Shown one piece after another: positions 26,458 through 35,206 of a stretch of DNA of 64,000 nt. The notes under the pieces were generated by a model. It was not told the DNA's origin, did not search any database, and worked only from the letters and a program-made list of their open reading frames with translations. The translations under genes and the position numbers were made by a program. Positions within the stretch are counted from its first letter, which is position 1; each line of letters opens with the position of its first letter. The stretch comes from DASQFQ01 sp963811595 (GTDB lineage: Bacteria; Actinomycetota; Thermoleophilia; Solirubrobacterales; Solirubrobacteraceae): assembly GCA_963811595.1 (NCBI GenBank), contig CAWERW010000016.1, forward strand, positions 186,001 to 250,000, given 5' to 3'.

Positions 26458-27035
26458 ACCTGCGCAGCCTCCCCCGTGCCGCCGTCGGCACCTACGTCAA
26501 GGCGGTGCGCTGGCCCGTCGACCGCGTCCTCGGGCGCACCAACGCCGTCGACCGGGCCGAGGCCGAGGCGCGCGCCGCCGCCGGCGCCGTGCTCGGCGAC
26601 GAGGAGTTGCAGCAGGACGCCGACCGCCGCCGCGTCGCGGCCAAGGAGCGCGCCCGCGCGGACGCGCTGCGCGAGGCCGCGGACGCGCAGGCCGAGCGCG
26701 CCGACGAGGAGCTCGTCGAGCGCCGGGCGGCCGCCGAACGCCGCCGCGAGGCCGCCGACCGCGCCGCCGATCAGCGCGAGCAGCAGGCCGAGCAGGAGCG
26801 CGAGGCCAAGGAGCGCCGCGCGAAGGCGGCCGAGCGCAAGCGGCGCGACTCGAGCCGCAAGGCCGCCGCGGAGCAGGAGGCGGCGCGCGAGGAGCAGGAG
26901 CGCAAGGACCGCCTCGAGCAGCTCGAGCAGCAGGAGCAGGCGCTGGCCGAGCAGGAGGAGGCGCTCGTGGCCAAGGACGAGGCGAAGCGGCTGCGCCAGA
27001 CCGCCGCGCAGACGAAGGCGCAGCGCAAGAGCTAG
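26454..27035 (+). CDS. Coiled-coil protein, paralogous partner of the CsbD-like protein
   Basis: 193 residues. A short N-terminal region (LPRAAVGTYVKAVRWPVDRVLGRT) may be an amphipathic membrane-associating helix. The block AAGAVLGDEELQQDADRR parallels the GSALGNEELAREGR of the upstream protein, suggesting a degenerate CsbD unit. From residue 50 onward it is an unbroken charged helix (Glu, Arg, Lys, Gln). It probably hetero-oligomerises with the preceding gene product. It overlaps the convergent thiamine-enzyme gene by 4 nt. Confidence 0.7.
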   Translation: MNLRSLPRAAVGTYVKAVRWPVDRVLGRTNAVDRAEAEARAAAGAVLGDEELQQDADRRRVAAKERARADALREAADAQAERADEELVERRAAAERRREAADRAADQREQQAEQEREAKERRAKAAERKRRDSSRKAAAEQEAAREEQERKDRLEQLEQQEQALAEQEEALVAKDEAKRLRQTAAQTKAQRKS

Positions 27036-28630
27036 AACGCCATGCCGGGGGCCACGCGGGCTTCGACCAGCCGCGGGCCCTCGGCGGCGATCCCCTCGCG
27101 GAGCGCCTCGCGCAGCGCCTCGGGGTCGCCGACCTGGACGGACGGCACGCCGTAGCCCTCGGCCACCGCGGCGACCTCCAGCGCGGGCAGGTCGAGGCCG
27201 GGCGCGCCAGTGACCTGCTCGATCTGGCCGAACCACTTGAGGATCGCGTACTCCTCGTTGCGCAGGATCAGGAACGTGACCGGCACGTCGTAGGCTGCCG
27301 CGGTCCAGAAGCCCTGGATCGCGTACTGCGCCGAGCCCTCGCCGAGCACGCAGATCACGGGCCGATCGGGCTGCGCCATCTGCACGCCGATCGACGCGGG
27401 CAGCGCGAACCCGAGCCCGCCGCCCGCGGTGAAGTAGTAGGAGCCGGGGCGTGAGAGCCGCAGCCGGTCGCGGACCGCGAACGTCGTCGCGGGCGACTCG
27501 GGCACGACGACGCCGTCGTCGGGGAAGACGTCGGCGAGCGCGGCGATCGCCGCGCTCGGGCTCATCGGGTCGTCGCCCGCCTCGGGCGCCTCCACCGCGG
27601 CGCGCTGCGCGGGCGGCTCGCGGTCCGCCGGATCGAGCACCGCGAGCAGCGCCTCGAGCGTCAGCTTCACGTCGGCGACGATCGCGTCGCCCATCGGCGC
27701 CCGCGCGGCCTCGTCGGGGTCGCTCGTGATCGCCACCAGCGCGGCGCCCTCGGGCAGCAGCGGGCCGGGCAGGTTCGGGTAGTAGGCGAACACCGACGAG
27801 CCGGCGACCACGATCAGGTCGTGGCCCGCGAGCGCCTCCGAGACCGGCCCGACCGCCGGCGGCAGCACGCCCTGGAAGTGCGCGTGGCCCTCGGGGAAGC
27901 CGATCCGCCCGCCGCCGGTGGCGGGCGCCGCCCATACCGGCAGCCGCGCGCGCTCGGCGAGCTCGACCGCAGCGTCCCAGGCGCCGCTCGCGTCGACGTC
28001 GGGCCCGCACACGAGCACCGGGTTCGCCGCCCCCGCGAGCCGCTCCGCCAGCCCGCGCACCAGCCCCGGGTCGGCGCCCGCCCGCCCGCTCACGGTGCGC
28101 GACGTCTGGTGCGCGACCGCGGCGTCGTCGACCTCCGCGCGCCAGTCGTCCATCGGGATCGAGACGAACACCGGGCCGCGCGGCGGGAGCGCCGCGAGGT
28201 GCGTCGCGCGCGCGATCGCGTGCGGGACGTCCTCGGCCCGCGGCGGCTCGTAGCTCCACTTCACGAGCGGGTGCGGCATCCGCGTGGCGTCGCGGTTGGT
28301 CAGCAGCGCCTGCAGCGTCATCAGCGAGCGCGCCTGCTGCCCGGCGGTGACCACGAGCGGCGACTTGTTCGACAGCGCGTTGAAGATCGCGCCCATCCCG
28401 TTGCCGACGCCGGGCGCGGTGTGGAGGTTGACGAGCGCGGGCCGGCCGCTGGCCTGCGCGTAGCCGTCGGCGGCCCCGACCGCGACGCCCTCGTGCAGCC
28501 CGAGCACGTAGGTGAAGTCGTCGGGGAACTGCTCGAGCATCGGCAGCTCGGTCGAGCCCGGGTTGCCGAACACGGTCGTCATCCCCTGCTCGCGCAGGAA
28601 CTCGAAGGTGGCCTCGCGCACCGTCGTCAT
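27032..28630 (-). CDS. Benzoylformate decarboxylase-like thiamine diphosphate enzyme
   Basis: 532 residues with the three-domain fold of ThDP decarboxylases. Key residues fall at the same numbers as in Pseudomonas benzoylformate decarboxylase: Ser26 (GNPGSTELP), Glu47 (LHEGVAVGAADGY) and His70 (NLHTAPGVGNGMG). The ThDP/Mg motif is LGEGSAQYAIQGFW...RNEEY near 430-465. The second catalytic His (281 in that enzyme, in VFRYH) is replaced by Tyr284 (VFAYY), so the reaction may differ. ATG 28630; the upstream open frame is antisense shadow. Confidence 0.85.
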   Translation of the reverse strand: MTTVREATFEFLREQGMTTVFGNPGSTELPMLEQFPDDFTYVLGLHEGVAVGAADGYAQASGRPALVNLHTAPGVGNGMGAIFNALSNKSPLVVTAGQQARSLMTLQALLTNRDATRMPHPLVKWSYEPPRAEDVPHAIARATHLAALPPRGPVFVSIPMDDWRAEVDDAAVAHQTSRTVSGRAGADPGLVRGLAERLAGAANPVLVCGPDVDASGAWDAAVELAERARLPVWAAPATGGGRIGFPEGHAHFQGVLPPAVGPVSEALAGHDLIVVAGSSVFAYYPNLPGPLLPEGAALVAITSDPDEAARAPMGDAIVADVKLTLEALLAVLDPADREPPAQRAAVEAPEAGDDPMSPSAAIAALADVFPDDGVVVPESPATTFAVRDRLRLSRPGSYYFTAGGGLGFALPASIGVQMAQPDRPVICVLGEGSAQYAIQGFWTAAAYDVPVTFLILRNEEYAILKWFGQIEQVTGAPGLDLPALEVAAVAEGYGVPSVQVGDPEALREALREGIAAEGPRLVEARVAPGMAF

Positions 28631-28650
28631 GACGGCGGAGCGTACGGCTT

Positions 28651-30678
28651 CTAGGCGGAGGTGGTGACCGACGCGCGGGCGGCCAGGAAGGCCTCGACCA
28701 CGTCGGGCGCGAACTGGGTGCCCGCGTTCCGCCGCAACTCGGCGCAAGCGTCGGCGTCCGATCTCGCGGCCATGTAGCTGCGATCCGCCCGCATGGCCGA
28801 GTAGGCCTCGCACACGAACACGATCTGGGAGCCGAGCGGGATCTCGTCGCCCGCCAGCCGATCGGGGTACCCCGTGCCGTCCCAGCGCTCGTGGCTGGAG
28901 CGGATCAGCGACGCGACGCCGACGAGCGCGGGCGCGCTCTGCGCGATCCGCTCGCCGATCAGCGTGTGGCGCTGCATGAACTCCCACTCGTCGGCGTCGA
29001 GGGGCCCGGGCTTGTCGAGGATCGAGCGCGGGATGGCGATCTTCCCGATGTCGTGCAGCTCGGCCGCGATCACGATGCGCTCGACCTCGTCCTCGTCGAG
29101 ACCGAGGCGGCGCGCGACGTCCGCGGCCAGCGTCGCCACCTCCTCGGTATGCCACCCCAGCTCGGGCATGCTCTCGTGCATCGCGCCGCGCAGGGCGCCC
29201 GCGCTCTGCAGGCGGGCCGACACGCGCCCGCTGTTCTTCTCGGCGTAAAGCCGGCGATCCGCCACACGCAGCGCCTCGTCGGCGTCATCGGCGTCGCCCG
29301 GCAGCGCGGCGAAGCCTGCGGACGCCCCGATGGCGAAGCCTTCGCCCTGCTCGGACAGCGCCGCGCGGGCGCGCTCGACCAGCGCGTCGGGCGGCTCGCC
29401 GGCCGGCCACGGCGCGAGCACGCAGAACTCGTCGCCGCCGACGCGGAAGGCCGTGCCGCGGACGGCGGTCGCGTCCGCGAGGAGGCGGGAGCCGAGCCGG
29501 GCCAGCAGCGCGTCGCCGGCCGGGTGCCCGTAGGAGTCGTTGTAGTTCTTGAAGCCGTCGAGGTCGAGCATCAGCAGCACGTGTGACATCGGCTCGGCCA
29601 GCGCGGCGTCGAGCGCACGGTGCAGGGCGAAGCGGTTGCCCAGCCCCGTGAGCGAGTCCGTGCGCGCCTGGACGCGCGTGCTGACGAGGTTCGCGCGGCT
29701 GGCCCGGTGGGTGAGGGAGAGACGGATGAGCGCAGCGGCGAGCGCGGCGGTCGAGAGCCCGAGCGCGAGCAGGTTGGTCGGCTCGAAGTGGTCGTAGACC
29801 AGCAGCGCGAGGCTCGCCAGCGCGAGCCCGATCGGCGTGACGATGCTGGGGAGCTCGTCGCCGGTGGCGGGCGCGCGCACGGCGGGCTGCCACGCGGCCA
29901 GGCCGACCAGCAGCGTGCCCAGCGGCCAGCCGACGTCGATCAGCGTCCCGGTGGCGTACGTGCCCTCGGCGACCTGAACGACGTAGATGGAGTCGGTGAC
30001 GGCGAAGACGGCGATGCCCGCGCCGAAGTACAGCCAGCTGCGGTCCATGCGACCGCGGCCGGCCGCCATGACGCCGATCAGCGTGCCGAGCAGGATCATG
30101 TCGCCGAGCGGGTAGGCGAGGTTCGTCGCCACCGCAGCCGTGTCACCACCCGTCGCTTCGTGCACGGCGCCGAAGACCACCGCCGCGCTGATCGCGCCGG
30201 TCGTGAGCGCGGCGATGACGCCGTCCAGCCACAGCCGCGAGTCCAGCTGCGGCAGCCGCTTGCGGGCGAGCAGCAGGACGCCGACGTAGCAGACGGGGAG
30301 GAAGGCGAGCCAGAAGCCGTCGGCCACGGAGGGATAGGGCGCTTCGGCGAGATCCGAGAGCGCGAACTGCCAGTAGAGGTTGCCGCCCGCCCACAGCGCG
30401 AGCGAGACGCCGATCAGCGTCCAGGCGGCCCGCTCGCCGCGGCCGAGCACGCCGCGGGCGAGGCAGAGCACCGCCGACCCGACCAGTACGGCGTTGTAGA
30501 ACCACTCGTACACCGGGTTCAGCACGTCCAGCCACGGGGTCGCATCCATGACGGCCACGATCGTCACGAACCCGACGAGGACCCCCACCAGCACGCGCAC
30601 CGCGACCGGCATCGCGCGCCACGAAATGCTGCCGAGCGCTCGCCTGCCCACGCGCGCGGCCATTTTGACGATCTTCAC
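28651..30678 (-). CDS. Membrane-bound diguanylate cyclase / HD-GYP phosphodiesterase
   Basis: 675 residues (GTG 30678; ATG 30663 also possible). About nine transmembrane helices in residues 25-325 form an uncharacterised sensory module. A GGDEF domain follows (SLTGLGNRFALHRAL, DLDGFKNYNDSYGHPAGD, intact GGDEF in RVGGDEFCV); no RxxD inhibitory site is seen. Then comes an HD-GYP domain (HDIGKIAIP, ERWDGTGYPDRLAGDEIP). It therefore carries domains for making and for breaking cyclic di-GMP. No partner is encoded beside it. Confidence 0.9.
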   Translation of the reverse strand: MKIVKMAARVGRRALGSISWRAMPVAVRVLVGVLVGFVTIVAVMDATPWLDVLNPVYEWFYNAVLVGSAVLCLARGVLGRGERAAWTLIGVSLALWAGGNLYWQFALSDLAEAPYPSVADGFWLAFLPVCYVGVLLLARKRLPQLDSRLWLDGVIAALTTGAISAAVVFGAVHEATGGDTAAVATNLAYPLGDMILLGTLIGVMAAGRGRMDRSWLYFGAGIAVFAVTDSIYVVQVAEGTYATGTLIDVGWPLGTLLVGLAAWQPAVRAPATGDELPSIVTPIGLALASLALLVYDHFEPTNLLALGLSTAALAAALIRLSLTHRASRANLVSTRVQARTDSLTGLGNRFALHRALDAALAEPMSHVLLMLDLDGFKNYNDSYGHPAGDALLARLGSRLLADATAVRGTAFRVGGDEFCVLAPWPAGEPPDALVERARAALSEQGEGFAIGASAGFAALPGDADDADEALRVADRRLYAEKNSGRVSARLQSAGALRGAMHESMPELGWHTEEVATLAADVARRLGLDEDEVERIVIAAELHDIGKIAIPRSILDKPGPLDADEWEFMQRHTLIGERIAQSAPALVGVASLIRSSHERWDGTGYPDRLAGDEIPLGSQIVFVCEAYSAMRADRSYMAARSDADACAELRRNAGTQFAPDVVEAFLAARASVTTSA

Positions 30679-30737
30679 AAGATGTCATCGACCGCCACGC
30701 CCTCGAGGTTGAGCGCCGCTACGGTGCGACGGACGTC

Positions 30738-31529
30738 GTGGACGTCGCGCTTCTCCTCACACTGCTCGCCCTCGCCGCACCGCCACCCGCGCCGTCGCAG
30801 CCGATCCCGCGCGACGCGGCCGCGCTGGCCGGCGCGCTCACCGGGACGACGCGAGGCCTGCGCGCCGAGATCGAGGGGTGGGGCGGCGCCGGCGCGACGC
30901 CCGAGGCGGTCACGCTGCACGCGCTCTACCAGCAGCGCATGTACCGGCTGATCGCGCGCAAGCGGGCGCTCGGCGACGCCGTGCTCGCCCGCCTCCCGGA
31001 CGACGTGCGCGGCGAGGCCCGCGACACCGTGCGCGCCCGGCGGGCGCTGCTCGCGATCCCGCCCTCGGGCAACCTGCGGCCGAAGATCCGCGCGGCCGAG
31101 CCCCAGTCCGCCGAGCGCCTGCGCGCGCACTACGCGCGGGCGGAGCGCCGCTTCGGCGTCGGCTGGCACGTGCTGGCGGCGGTGAACTTCGTCGAGACCG
31201 GCTTCGGCCGGCTGCGCAACATGAGCACCGCGGGCGCGCGCGGCCCGATGCAGTTCATCCCCGCCACCTGGCGCGCCTACGGGCTGGGCGGGGACGTCAA
31301 CGACCCGCGCGACGCGATCCTCGGCGCCGCCAACTACCTGCACGCCAACGGCGCGCCGCGCGATTACCGGCGGGCGCTCTTCCACTACAACCACTCGTCG
31401 CACTACGTCTCCGCGGTACTGCACTACGCGCGGCGGATCCGGCGCGACGAGCGGGCGTTCTACGCGTACTACGCCTGGCAGGTCTACGTCCGCCGCGACG
31501 GCCGCGTGCGGCGCATCACCGGGCCTTGA
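30738..31529 (+). CDS. Exported lytic transglycosylase (SLT domain)
   Basis: 263 residues. Signal peptide (VALLLTLLALAAPPPAPS), a helical region, then a SLT domain near 125-235: FGVGWHVLAAVNFVETGFGR, where the Glu is the catalytic acid, then STAGARGPMQFIPATWRAYG and AANYLHANGAPRDYRRALFHYNHS, all typical of family-1/23 lysozyme-like muramidases. It cleaves peptidoglycan glycan strands. It lies 31 nt upstream of a protein with a peptidoglycan-binding domain on the same strand, so the two may act together. Confidence 0.88.
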   Translation: MDVALLLTLLALAAPPPAPSQPIPRDAAALAGALTGTTRGLRAEIEGWGGAGATPEAVTLHALYQQRMYRLIARKRALGDAVLARLPDDVRGEARDTVRARRALLAIPPSGNLRPKIRAAEPQSAERLRAHYARAERRFGVGWHVLAAVNFVETGFGRLRNMSTAGARGPMQFIPATWRAYGLGGDVNDPRDAILGAANYLHANGAPRDYRRALFHYNHSSHYVSAVLHYARRIRRDERAFYAYYAWQVYVRRDGRVRRITGP

Positions 31530-31560
31530 CCGCCCCGCGCGCGTCGGGCAGGGTTGGCCT

Positions 31561-32802
31561 ATGCGCGAGCACGCGGCGGAGGGATCCGCGCCCGTGGCCA
31601 CGGAGCAGGCCGTCCCGGGGACGCCCGCGCCCGCGCGCGCGCCGCTGACCCCCCAGGGGCTGCTCGGCCTCCAGCGCCACGTCGGAAACCGCGCGGTGAC
31701 GGCGCTGCTCGCCCGCGAGCCCGCCGCCGCGACCCTCGCGAGCCTCCGGTCGGGCTCGACCGGCCCGGAGGTCAGCCGGCTGCAGATGGACCTCAACCTG
31801 CTCGACGAGGTGAAGACGGCGCTCGCCGTCGACGCGATCTACGGTCCCATCACGACCGGCGCGGTGCGGGAGTTCCAGGCCGCGCACCCGCCGCTCAAGG
31901 CGACCGGCGTCGCGGACGCGGGAACGCAGGCCGCGGTCGAGGAGGCGAAGGCCGAGGAGCAGGACCAGACCGACGTCGCGCGCAAGCTGTTCGCGCTCGG
32001 CGGCAAGGCCTACGAGAAGGGCAAGTACGGCCATGCCTACGCGTTCTTCACGCGCGCGCAAGAGCTCGCCCCGCGCCCGCAGCTGACGTTCTCGCGCGCC
32101 CAGGCGCTGAGGCGGCTCGGCGGCCGCCGCGAGGAGGCGATCGCGCTCTACGAGGAGTACCTCGCCACCGACAACCCAGCGCGCAAGGCCGACGCCGAGT
32201 CTGCGCTCGCCGAGCTGCGCACCTCGCCGACGGGAGACGAGACCGCCGACACCGCGACCGGCAAGGCCCACTTCAACAAGGGCGCCGGGTTGTACGAGCA
32301 GGGCGACTTCGCGCACGCCTACGACCAGTTCACGATGGCCGGCGAGCTCGCCCCGCGGCCGTCGCTGCTGTTCTCACGCGCCCAGGCCCTGCGTCGCCTC
32401 GGTGGCCGCCGCGAGGAGGCGATCGCGCTCTACGAGGAGTACCTCGCCACCGACAACCCAGCGCGCAAGGCCGACGCCGAGTCTGCGCTCGCCGAGCTGC
32501 GCACCTCGCCGACGGGAGACGAGACCGCCGACACCGCGACCGGCAAGGCCCACTTCAACAAGGGCGCCGGGCAGTACGAGCAGGGCAACTTCGCGCAGGC
32601 CTACGACCAGTTCACGATGGCCGGCGAGCTCGCCCCGCGCTCATCGCTGCTGTTCTCACGCGCCCAGGCCCTTCGTCGCCTCGGCGGCCGCGAGGCCGAG
32701 GCGATGGAGCTCTACGCGGCCTACATCGAGGCGGGCGGCGAGCGCGCGGAGGAGGCCGAGCAGATGCTCGAGCTGCTGCGCACGCACGGCGCCGCGCCCT
32801 AG
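31561..32802 (+). CDS. Peptidoglycan-binding and TPR-repeat protein with eCIS-cargo-like N-terminal motif
   Basis: 413 residues, no signal peptide. Residues ~34-51 read LLGLQRHVGNRAVTALLA, matching the LQRxxGNxAVxxLL motif that I associate with the N-termini of DUF4157 proteins and other cargo of extracellular contractile injection systems. A PG_binding_1 domain (about 60-128: GSTGPEVSRLQMDL...YGPITTGAVREFQ) is followed by three 94-residue TPR units (about 138-231, 232-325, 326-413). The first two junctions are duplicated almost perfectly at the DNA level. No injection-system structural gene is in the window. Function unknown; the domain set suggests cell-wall targeting plus a protein-binding scaffold. 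Confidence 0.75.
   Translation: MREHAAEGSAPVATEQAVPGTPAPARAPLTPQGLLGLQRHVGNRAVTALLAREPAAATLASLRSGSTGPEVSRLQMDLNLLDEVKTALAVDAIYGPITTGAVREFQAAHPPLKATGVADAGTQAAVEEAKAEEQDQTDVARKLFALGGKAYEKGKYGHAYAFFTRAQELAPRPQLTFSRAQALRRLGGRREEAIALYEEYLATDNPARKADAESALAELRTSPTGDETADTATGKAHFNKGAGLYEQGDFAHAYDQFTMAGELAPRPSLLFSRAQALRRLGGRREEAIALYEEYLATDNPARKADAESALAELRTSPTGDETADTATGKAHFNKGAGQYEQGNFAQAYDQFTMAGELAPRSSLLFSRAQALRRLGGREAEAMELYAAYIEAGGERAEEAEQMLELLRTHGAAP
32122..32685 (+). repeat. Tandem 282-bp direct repeat inside the TPR gene
   Basis: Two tandem 282-bp units (32122-32403 and 32404-32685), each coding for 94 residues. The first 168 bp of each (32122-32289 and 32404-32571) are identical, including synonymous positions, and the rest differs at scattered sites. 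Such identity implies recent duplication or gene conversion. The copy number could vary between strains or collapse in assembly. Confidence 0.85.
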
Positions 32803-34496
32803 CGGCGAACGACGACCCGCCGCGTGGTCGCGCGCATCAGCCCGCGCGTGTCGCGCGCCGCGACCGTCACGCGCACCCGGCCGCGCTTGCGCACGACCTT
32901 CCGCAGCCGCTTCGGCAGCCGCGCCCGCACGGTTCGCGAGGCGCCGGCGCGCACGCGGTACGCGCGCGCCTTCGCCGCGGCGACGCGCAGGCGCCCGGCG
33001 CAGCCGCGCACTCGCGCGGCCGGGCAGGCCAGCCGGACGCCGAAGCGCCCGCGGCGGTCCGCAGCGGCGGCGCGGCTCGTGACCGCCACGGCGGCGCCGA
33101 ACACGGCGACGGCGTTCTCTCCGGCGTTCGCCACGTAGAGCGAGCGGGCGTCGCCGGAGACCGCCAGCCCGCGCCCGCCCAGCAGCGCGCGCGCCTGGGT
33201 GCAGGACTCGTACGTGCGCTCGGCCTCCGCGCAGCCGGTCTGCGTCAGCGTGCCGGAGGCGGGGTCGCGCCGGAAGGCGGCGAGGTAGTCACCGCCGCCG
33301 ATCGTGAAGACGCCGCGCCCGTCCGGCGAGACCACGACCTCGCGGAGCCCGCCGATCGCCTCGGCGGGTTTGCAGTCCGCCTGGGCGTCCTCGGCCTCCT
33401 CGTCCGTCCCCTCTTCCTCGCCTTCTTCGTCCTCCTCCTCCGGAGGCTGCTGGCGGAAGCACGAGGACGGCGTGAGCGCGCCGGTCGCGGGATCGCGGGC
33501 GAACAGCGACAGCGTCTCGTCCCCGGAGCTGGCGACGAACAGCGTCTTCCCATCAGGGCTGATCGCGCTGCTCGCGGCGCCGCCGAGCGTCGGCGCGCCC
33601 GCGCACGAGCCGCCCTTCGGCGCGCGGTCGAGCAAGCAGCTCTGGGGGGTCAGCCGCCCGTCCGCGGCGTCGCGCGCGTAGGTGGTCACGGCGCCGGTCT
33701 GCGCGGCGGTGACGAAGACCTGGCGGCCGTCGGGCGCGACGGTCACGCTCGAGGCGCCGAGCAGCCCGGTGCCGTCCACGCACACGCCGTCCGACCCGTT
33801 CTCGCTCACGCACATCAGCGGCCGCAGGTCGCCGGTCTCCGGATCGCGCGAGTACGCGCTCACCGAGCCGGGCGTCGCGGCGGTCACGTACACCTGCCTG
33901 CCGTCCGGGCTCACCGCGACCCCGGACGTGGCTCCGAGCCCGAACCCTCCGCCGCAGCGGTCGGCCCGGGGCTGCTCCTTCAGGCAGCCGGCGGAAGTCA
34001 GCGCGCCGGTGGCGGCGTCGCGCGCGAGCCACGAGATCCCGTTCGAGACGCCAACCGCGACATAGACGTGGCGGCCGTCGGGGCTGACCTCGAGGTCGCT
34101 CGCGCCGAGCAGCGCGTCGCCGTTCGCGCAGAAGCCGTCGGTCCCCACCCGGCCGTCGCCGCCGGAGTCGCTGACGCAGCCGACGGAGGTCAGCGCGCCC
34201 GAGTCGCCCGCGCGCGAGAACGCGACGACCGCGTTCGAGCCGACGCCGTCGGTACCGGCCGAGGCGACGTAGACGTGCTTGTCGTCGGGGCTGACGGCGA
34301 CGCTGTACGCGCTCAGCAGGCCGCGGGCGCGGGCGCATCCCTCGACCGCGTCGCCGGAGAGCGGCAGCGGCGGCTCCTGCGTGACGCACCCGTCCGCGCC
34401 CGTGAGCTGGGCAAAGCTCGACGAGGTGCCCTGCGCCGCCGCCGAGGCGGGGAGGACCGCCAGCGCCAGAACCGAGATCGCGAGTGCCCACCGCAC
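32799..34496 (-). CDS. Secreted lactonase/YVTN-type beta-propeller protein
   Basis: 565 residues. Signal peptide (ALAISVLALAVLPASAAAQG), then seven or more blades each carrying a VSPDG-type motif: YSVAVSPDDKHVYVASA, DLEVSPDGRHVYVAV, SGVAVSPDGRQVYVT, SVTVAPDGRQVFVT, SAISPDGKTLFVAS and VVVSPDGRGVFTI, as in the PF10282 lactonase-like propellers. Cys residues recur between blades. An acidic Glu/Asp insertion lies near 355-372, and a basic Arg-rich beta domain forms the last ~100 residues. No catalytic residues can be assigned. Overlaps the TPR gene's end by 4 nt. Confidence 0.8.
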   Translation of the reverse strand: MRWALAISVLALAVLPASAAAQGTSSSFAQLTGADGCVTQEPPLPLSGDAVEGCARARGLLSAYSVAVSPDDKHVYVASAGTDGVGSNAVVAFSRAGDSGALTSVGCVSDSGGDGRVGTDGFCANGDALLGASDLEVSPDGRHVYVAVGVSNGISWLARDAATGALTSAGCLKEQPRADRCGGGFGLGATSGVAVSPDGRQVYVTAATPGSVSAYSRDPETGDLRPLMCVSENGSDGVCVDGTGLLGASSVTVAPDGRQVFVTAAQTGAVTTYARDAADGRLTPQSCLLDRAPKGGSCAGAPTLGGAASSAISPDGKTLFVASSGDETLSLFARDPATGALTPSSCFRQQPPEEEDEEGEEEGTDEEAEDAQADCKPAEAIGGLREVVVSPDGRGVFTIGGGDYLAAFRRDPASGTLTQTGCAEAERTYESCTQARALLGGRGLAVSGDARSLYVANAGENAVAVFGAAVAVTSRAAAADRRGRFGVRLACPAARVRGCAGRLRVAAAKARAYRVRAGASRTVRARLPKRLRKVVRKRGRVRVTVAARDTRGLMRATTRRVVVRR

Positions 34497-34553
34497 ACAC
34501 CGACCCTCTCACCGCCCGGCGGGTGATTGCAAGCGCTCATCTCTCTCTCATGA

Positions 34554-35183
34554 ATGCGCACCACCCTGCCTCCCGTGTTCGCGGGAATCGGTGACATGGC
34601 AGGCGACCTGCTGGCGGAGCTCGGCTACGCCGGCCTCGTCGTGATCATGGCCGTCGAGCACGTCTTCCCGCCGATCCCCTCGGAGCTGATCCTTCCGCTG
34701 GCCGGCTTCGAGGTCGGCCGCGGCAACCTCAGCCTCGCCGGCGTGCTGATCGCCTCGACGGCCGGCTCCATGATCGGCGCGAGCCTGCTCTACGCGCTCG
34801 CCCGCCGCGGCGGCCGGCCGCTGATCCTGCGGCTGCGCAGGCTCCTGCGGGTGGACGAGGAGGACCTCGACCGCGCGGAGCAGCGCTTCCGCCGCCACAG
34901 CGCGTGGATGGTCGTGCTCGGCCGGATGATCCCCGGCGTGCGCAGCCTGGTGTCGCTGCCGCCGGGCCTGCTGCGCATGCCGTTCCGGCGCTACCTCGCG
35001 CTCACCTTCGCCGGCTCGCTCGTCTGGAACACGGCGCTGGTGATCGCCGGGCAGCAGCTCGGCAGCCGCTGGGAGGAGGTCGGCGGCGTCGTCGGCCCGG
35101 TCGCCCAGTGGGTGGTCGTCTCGATCATCCCGCTGACCGCGATCGCGCTGCTGCTCCGGCGCCGGGCCGCGACCTCGAGCTAG
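34554..35183 (+). CDS. DedA-family membrane protein (VTT domain)
   Basis: 209 residues. Contains the DedA hallmarks EHVFPPIPSELILPLAG (re-entrant loop with the acidic residue) near 35-51, and FRRHSAWMVVLGRMIPGVRSLVSLPPGLLRMPFRRYL near 112-148 with the two Arg that are essential in known members. Five or so hydrophobic segments. DedA proteins act as lipid scramblases/flippases, e.g. for undecaprenyl phosphate (UptA), and support membrane potential. Followed at 23 nt by an EamA transporter. Confidence 0.9.
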   Translation: MRTTLPPVFAGIGDMAGDLLAELGYAGLVVIMAVEHVFPPIPSELILPLAGFEVGRGNLSLAGVLIASTAGSMIGASLLYALARRGGRPLILRLRRLLRVDEEDLDRAEQRFRRHSAWMVVLGRMIPGVRSLVSLPPGLLRMPFRRYLALTFAGSLVWNTALVIAGQQLGSRWEEVGGVVGPVAQWVVVSIIPLTAIALLLRRRAATSS

Positions 35184-35206
35184 CGAGCCCTTACCCTCAT
35201 GCGCCG

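Noticed and set aside
26771..27028. Cys/Ser-rich minus-strand frame opposite the coiled-coil gene
   Set aside because: Antisense of Glu/Gln/Lys-rich codons (GAG, CAG) always reads as Leu/Cys/Ser; no independent evidence.
25161..28259. Minus-strand open frame of over 1,000 codons
   Set aside because: It lies across five recognised genes on both strands with Arg/Ala/Gly-rich nonsense sequence; an effect of high GC third positions.
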